Assembly: GCA_030673525.1 (NCBI GenBank)
Contig: DAOVIY010000029.1
Span: 1 to 6,737 of the forward strand
Length of the DNA: 6,737 nt
Direction: 5' to 3'
Source: a bacterium
Lineage (GTDB): Bacteria > Patescibacteriota > Minisyncoccia > UBA6257
Made by a program: the position numbers and the translations under genes. The notes beneath the pieces were generated by a model. It was not told the DNA's origin, searched no databases, and saw only the letters and a program-made list of their open reading frames with translations. Position 1 is the first letter of the stretch, and the number at the start of each line of letters is the position of its first letter. Shown piece by piece: positions 6,007 through 6,737 of this stretch.

Positions 6007-6737
6007 ATGGATTTTATTAATAAGCGGAAAATCTTTTATGGGTTTTCAATAATAATGATTGCTGGCTCTTTTTTGTGCCTTTCCATTTTTGGGTTTAATT
6101 GGGGGATTGATTTTACTGGTGGAAGCCTTTGGGAAATAACATCTTTAAATATTAAAGATGATGTAATCAAAATTGTAGATTATTTAGAAAACGAAGGATT
6201 AGGGAAAATTAATCCTCAAGCCACAAATGAAAATAGTTTAATATTGCGTTTTTCTAATATTTCCGAAGAAAAACATGTTCAATTACTTAAAGGATTACAA
6301 GGAATAATTTTTTCAATTCAGGAAAGAAAATTTGAATCAATTGGTCCTTCTATTGGCGAGGAATTGAAGTCTAAATCTATTTGGGCAGTTTTTCTAGTCT
6401 TTTTTGGAATTTTAACATACCTTTGGTATGCTTTTCGTCATTCTTCTTTCCGTATTCCATCTTATCGTTATGGGATTTTGGCAGTTTTAGTATTGATGCA
6501 TGATGCAGTATTCATTATAGGTTTGTTTTCTTTGTTGGGAAAATTAAAAGGCTGGGAAGTAAATTCGGATTTTTTGGTGGCTTTATTAGTAGTAGCTGGT
6601 TATTCTGTTCATGATACAATAGTAGTTTTTGATAGAGTCAGGGAAAATATACGTTTAAAAACAAAAGAAAGATTGGCTGAAATAATCAATTTAAGTATTA
6701 ATCAAACCCTTTTGCGGTCTTTAAATACATCTCTGAC
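6007..6737 (+). CDS. secF: Protein translocase subunit SecF (3' end cut by window)
   Basis: This is the partner of SecD in the proton-driven export motor. The frame is open from the ATG at 6007 to the right edge, giving 243 complete codons plus two bases without a stop, so the C-terminal part lies outside the window. Visible landmarks are the first membrane helix (about 9-29), GIDFTGG (33-39), the periplasmic P4-like region (about 40-120), ESIGPSIGEEL (110-120), TM2 (about 124-141), LMHDAVFIIGLFSLLG (163-178), GYSVHDTIVVFDRVREN (198-214), and the start of the closing R-x-x-NTSL motif (237-243). His202 replaces the Asn usually seen in GYS-x-NDTIVVFDR. The gene begins two bases after the secD stop and lacks a clear ribosome binding site, so translation probably depends on reinitiation from secD. 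Typical SecF proteins are about 290-320 residues, so perhaps 50-80 residues are missing. Confidence 0.97.
   Translation, partial: MDFINKRKIFYGFSIIMIAGSFLCLSIFGFNWGIDFTGGSLWEITSLNIKDDVIKIVDYLENEGLGKINPQATNENSLILRFSNISEEKHVQLLKGLQGIIFSIQERKFESIGPSIGEELKSKSIWAVFLVFFGILTYLWYAFRHSSFRIPSYRYGILAVLVLMHDAVFIIGLFSLLGKLKGWEVNSDFLVALLVVAGYSVHDTIVVFDRVRENIRLKTKERLAEIINLSINQTLLRSLNTSL

Noticed and set aside
1..6737. Alternative genetic code with TGA as glycine (as in some Patescibacteria lineages)
   Set aside because: All complete genes stop at TAA and read through with the standard code. No in-frame TGA was found in the partial secF, so there is no evidence for recoding.

Overview
The window is AT-rich. 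All six genes lie on the plus strand and are packed tightly. The five complete genes all end in TAA, and no in-frame TGA is needed as a sense codon. Gene content, compact exported Ig-like proteins, a short SecD and weak Shine-Dalgarno signals suggest a small-genome bacterium of the Candidate Phyla Radiation (Patescibacteria, probably a Parcubacteria-type lineage). This assignment is inferred from style and family resemblance. No rRNA or other phylogenetic marker is present to prove it.

Layout: a 66-base leader carries a degenerate 7-base tandem repeat and a good ribosome binding site. Next come four genes for exported or membrane-anchored surface proteins. They are (1) an Ig-like protein with a signal peptide and a C-terminal membrane anchor (67-999), (2) a secreted protein with a Thr/Gly-rich linker, two Ig-like domains and a C-terminal dockerin (1006-1932), (3) a membrane-anchored cohesin protein (1946-2917), and (4) a larger membrane-anchored cohesin protein with three Ig-like domains and a charged cytoplasmic helical tail (2887-4623). 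A 58-base gap follows, then secD (4682-6004) and secF (6007 to the right edge, cut by the window).

The main point of interest is that one dockerin ligand and two different cohesin receptors are encoded side by side, directly upstream of the SecDF export motor. No carbohydrate-active enzyme is present in the window. The simplest reading is a self-contained surface assembly. The dockerin protein would be exported through Sec and captured by calcium-dependent cohesin-dockerin contact on one or both anchored cohesins, with the first gene product as a further envelope component. Both dockerin loops carry Leu-Val at the usual partner-recognition positions and are nearly identical, so two-way symmetric binding is plausible. 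Pairing and function are inferred; the domains are recognised by sequence pattern only.

No tRNA, rRNA, CRISPR array, insertion sequence or convincing terminator was seen. No minus-strand gene was identified.
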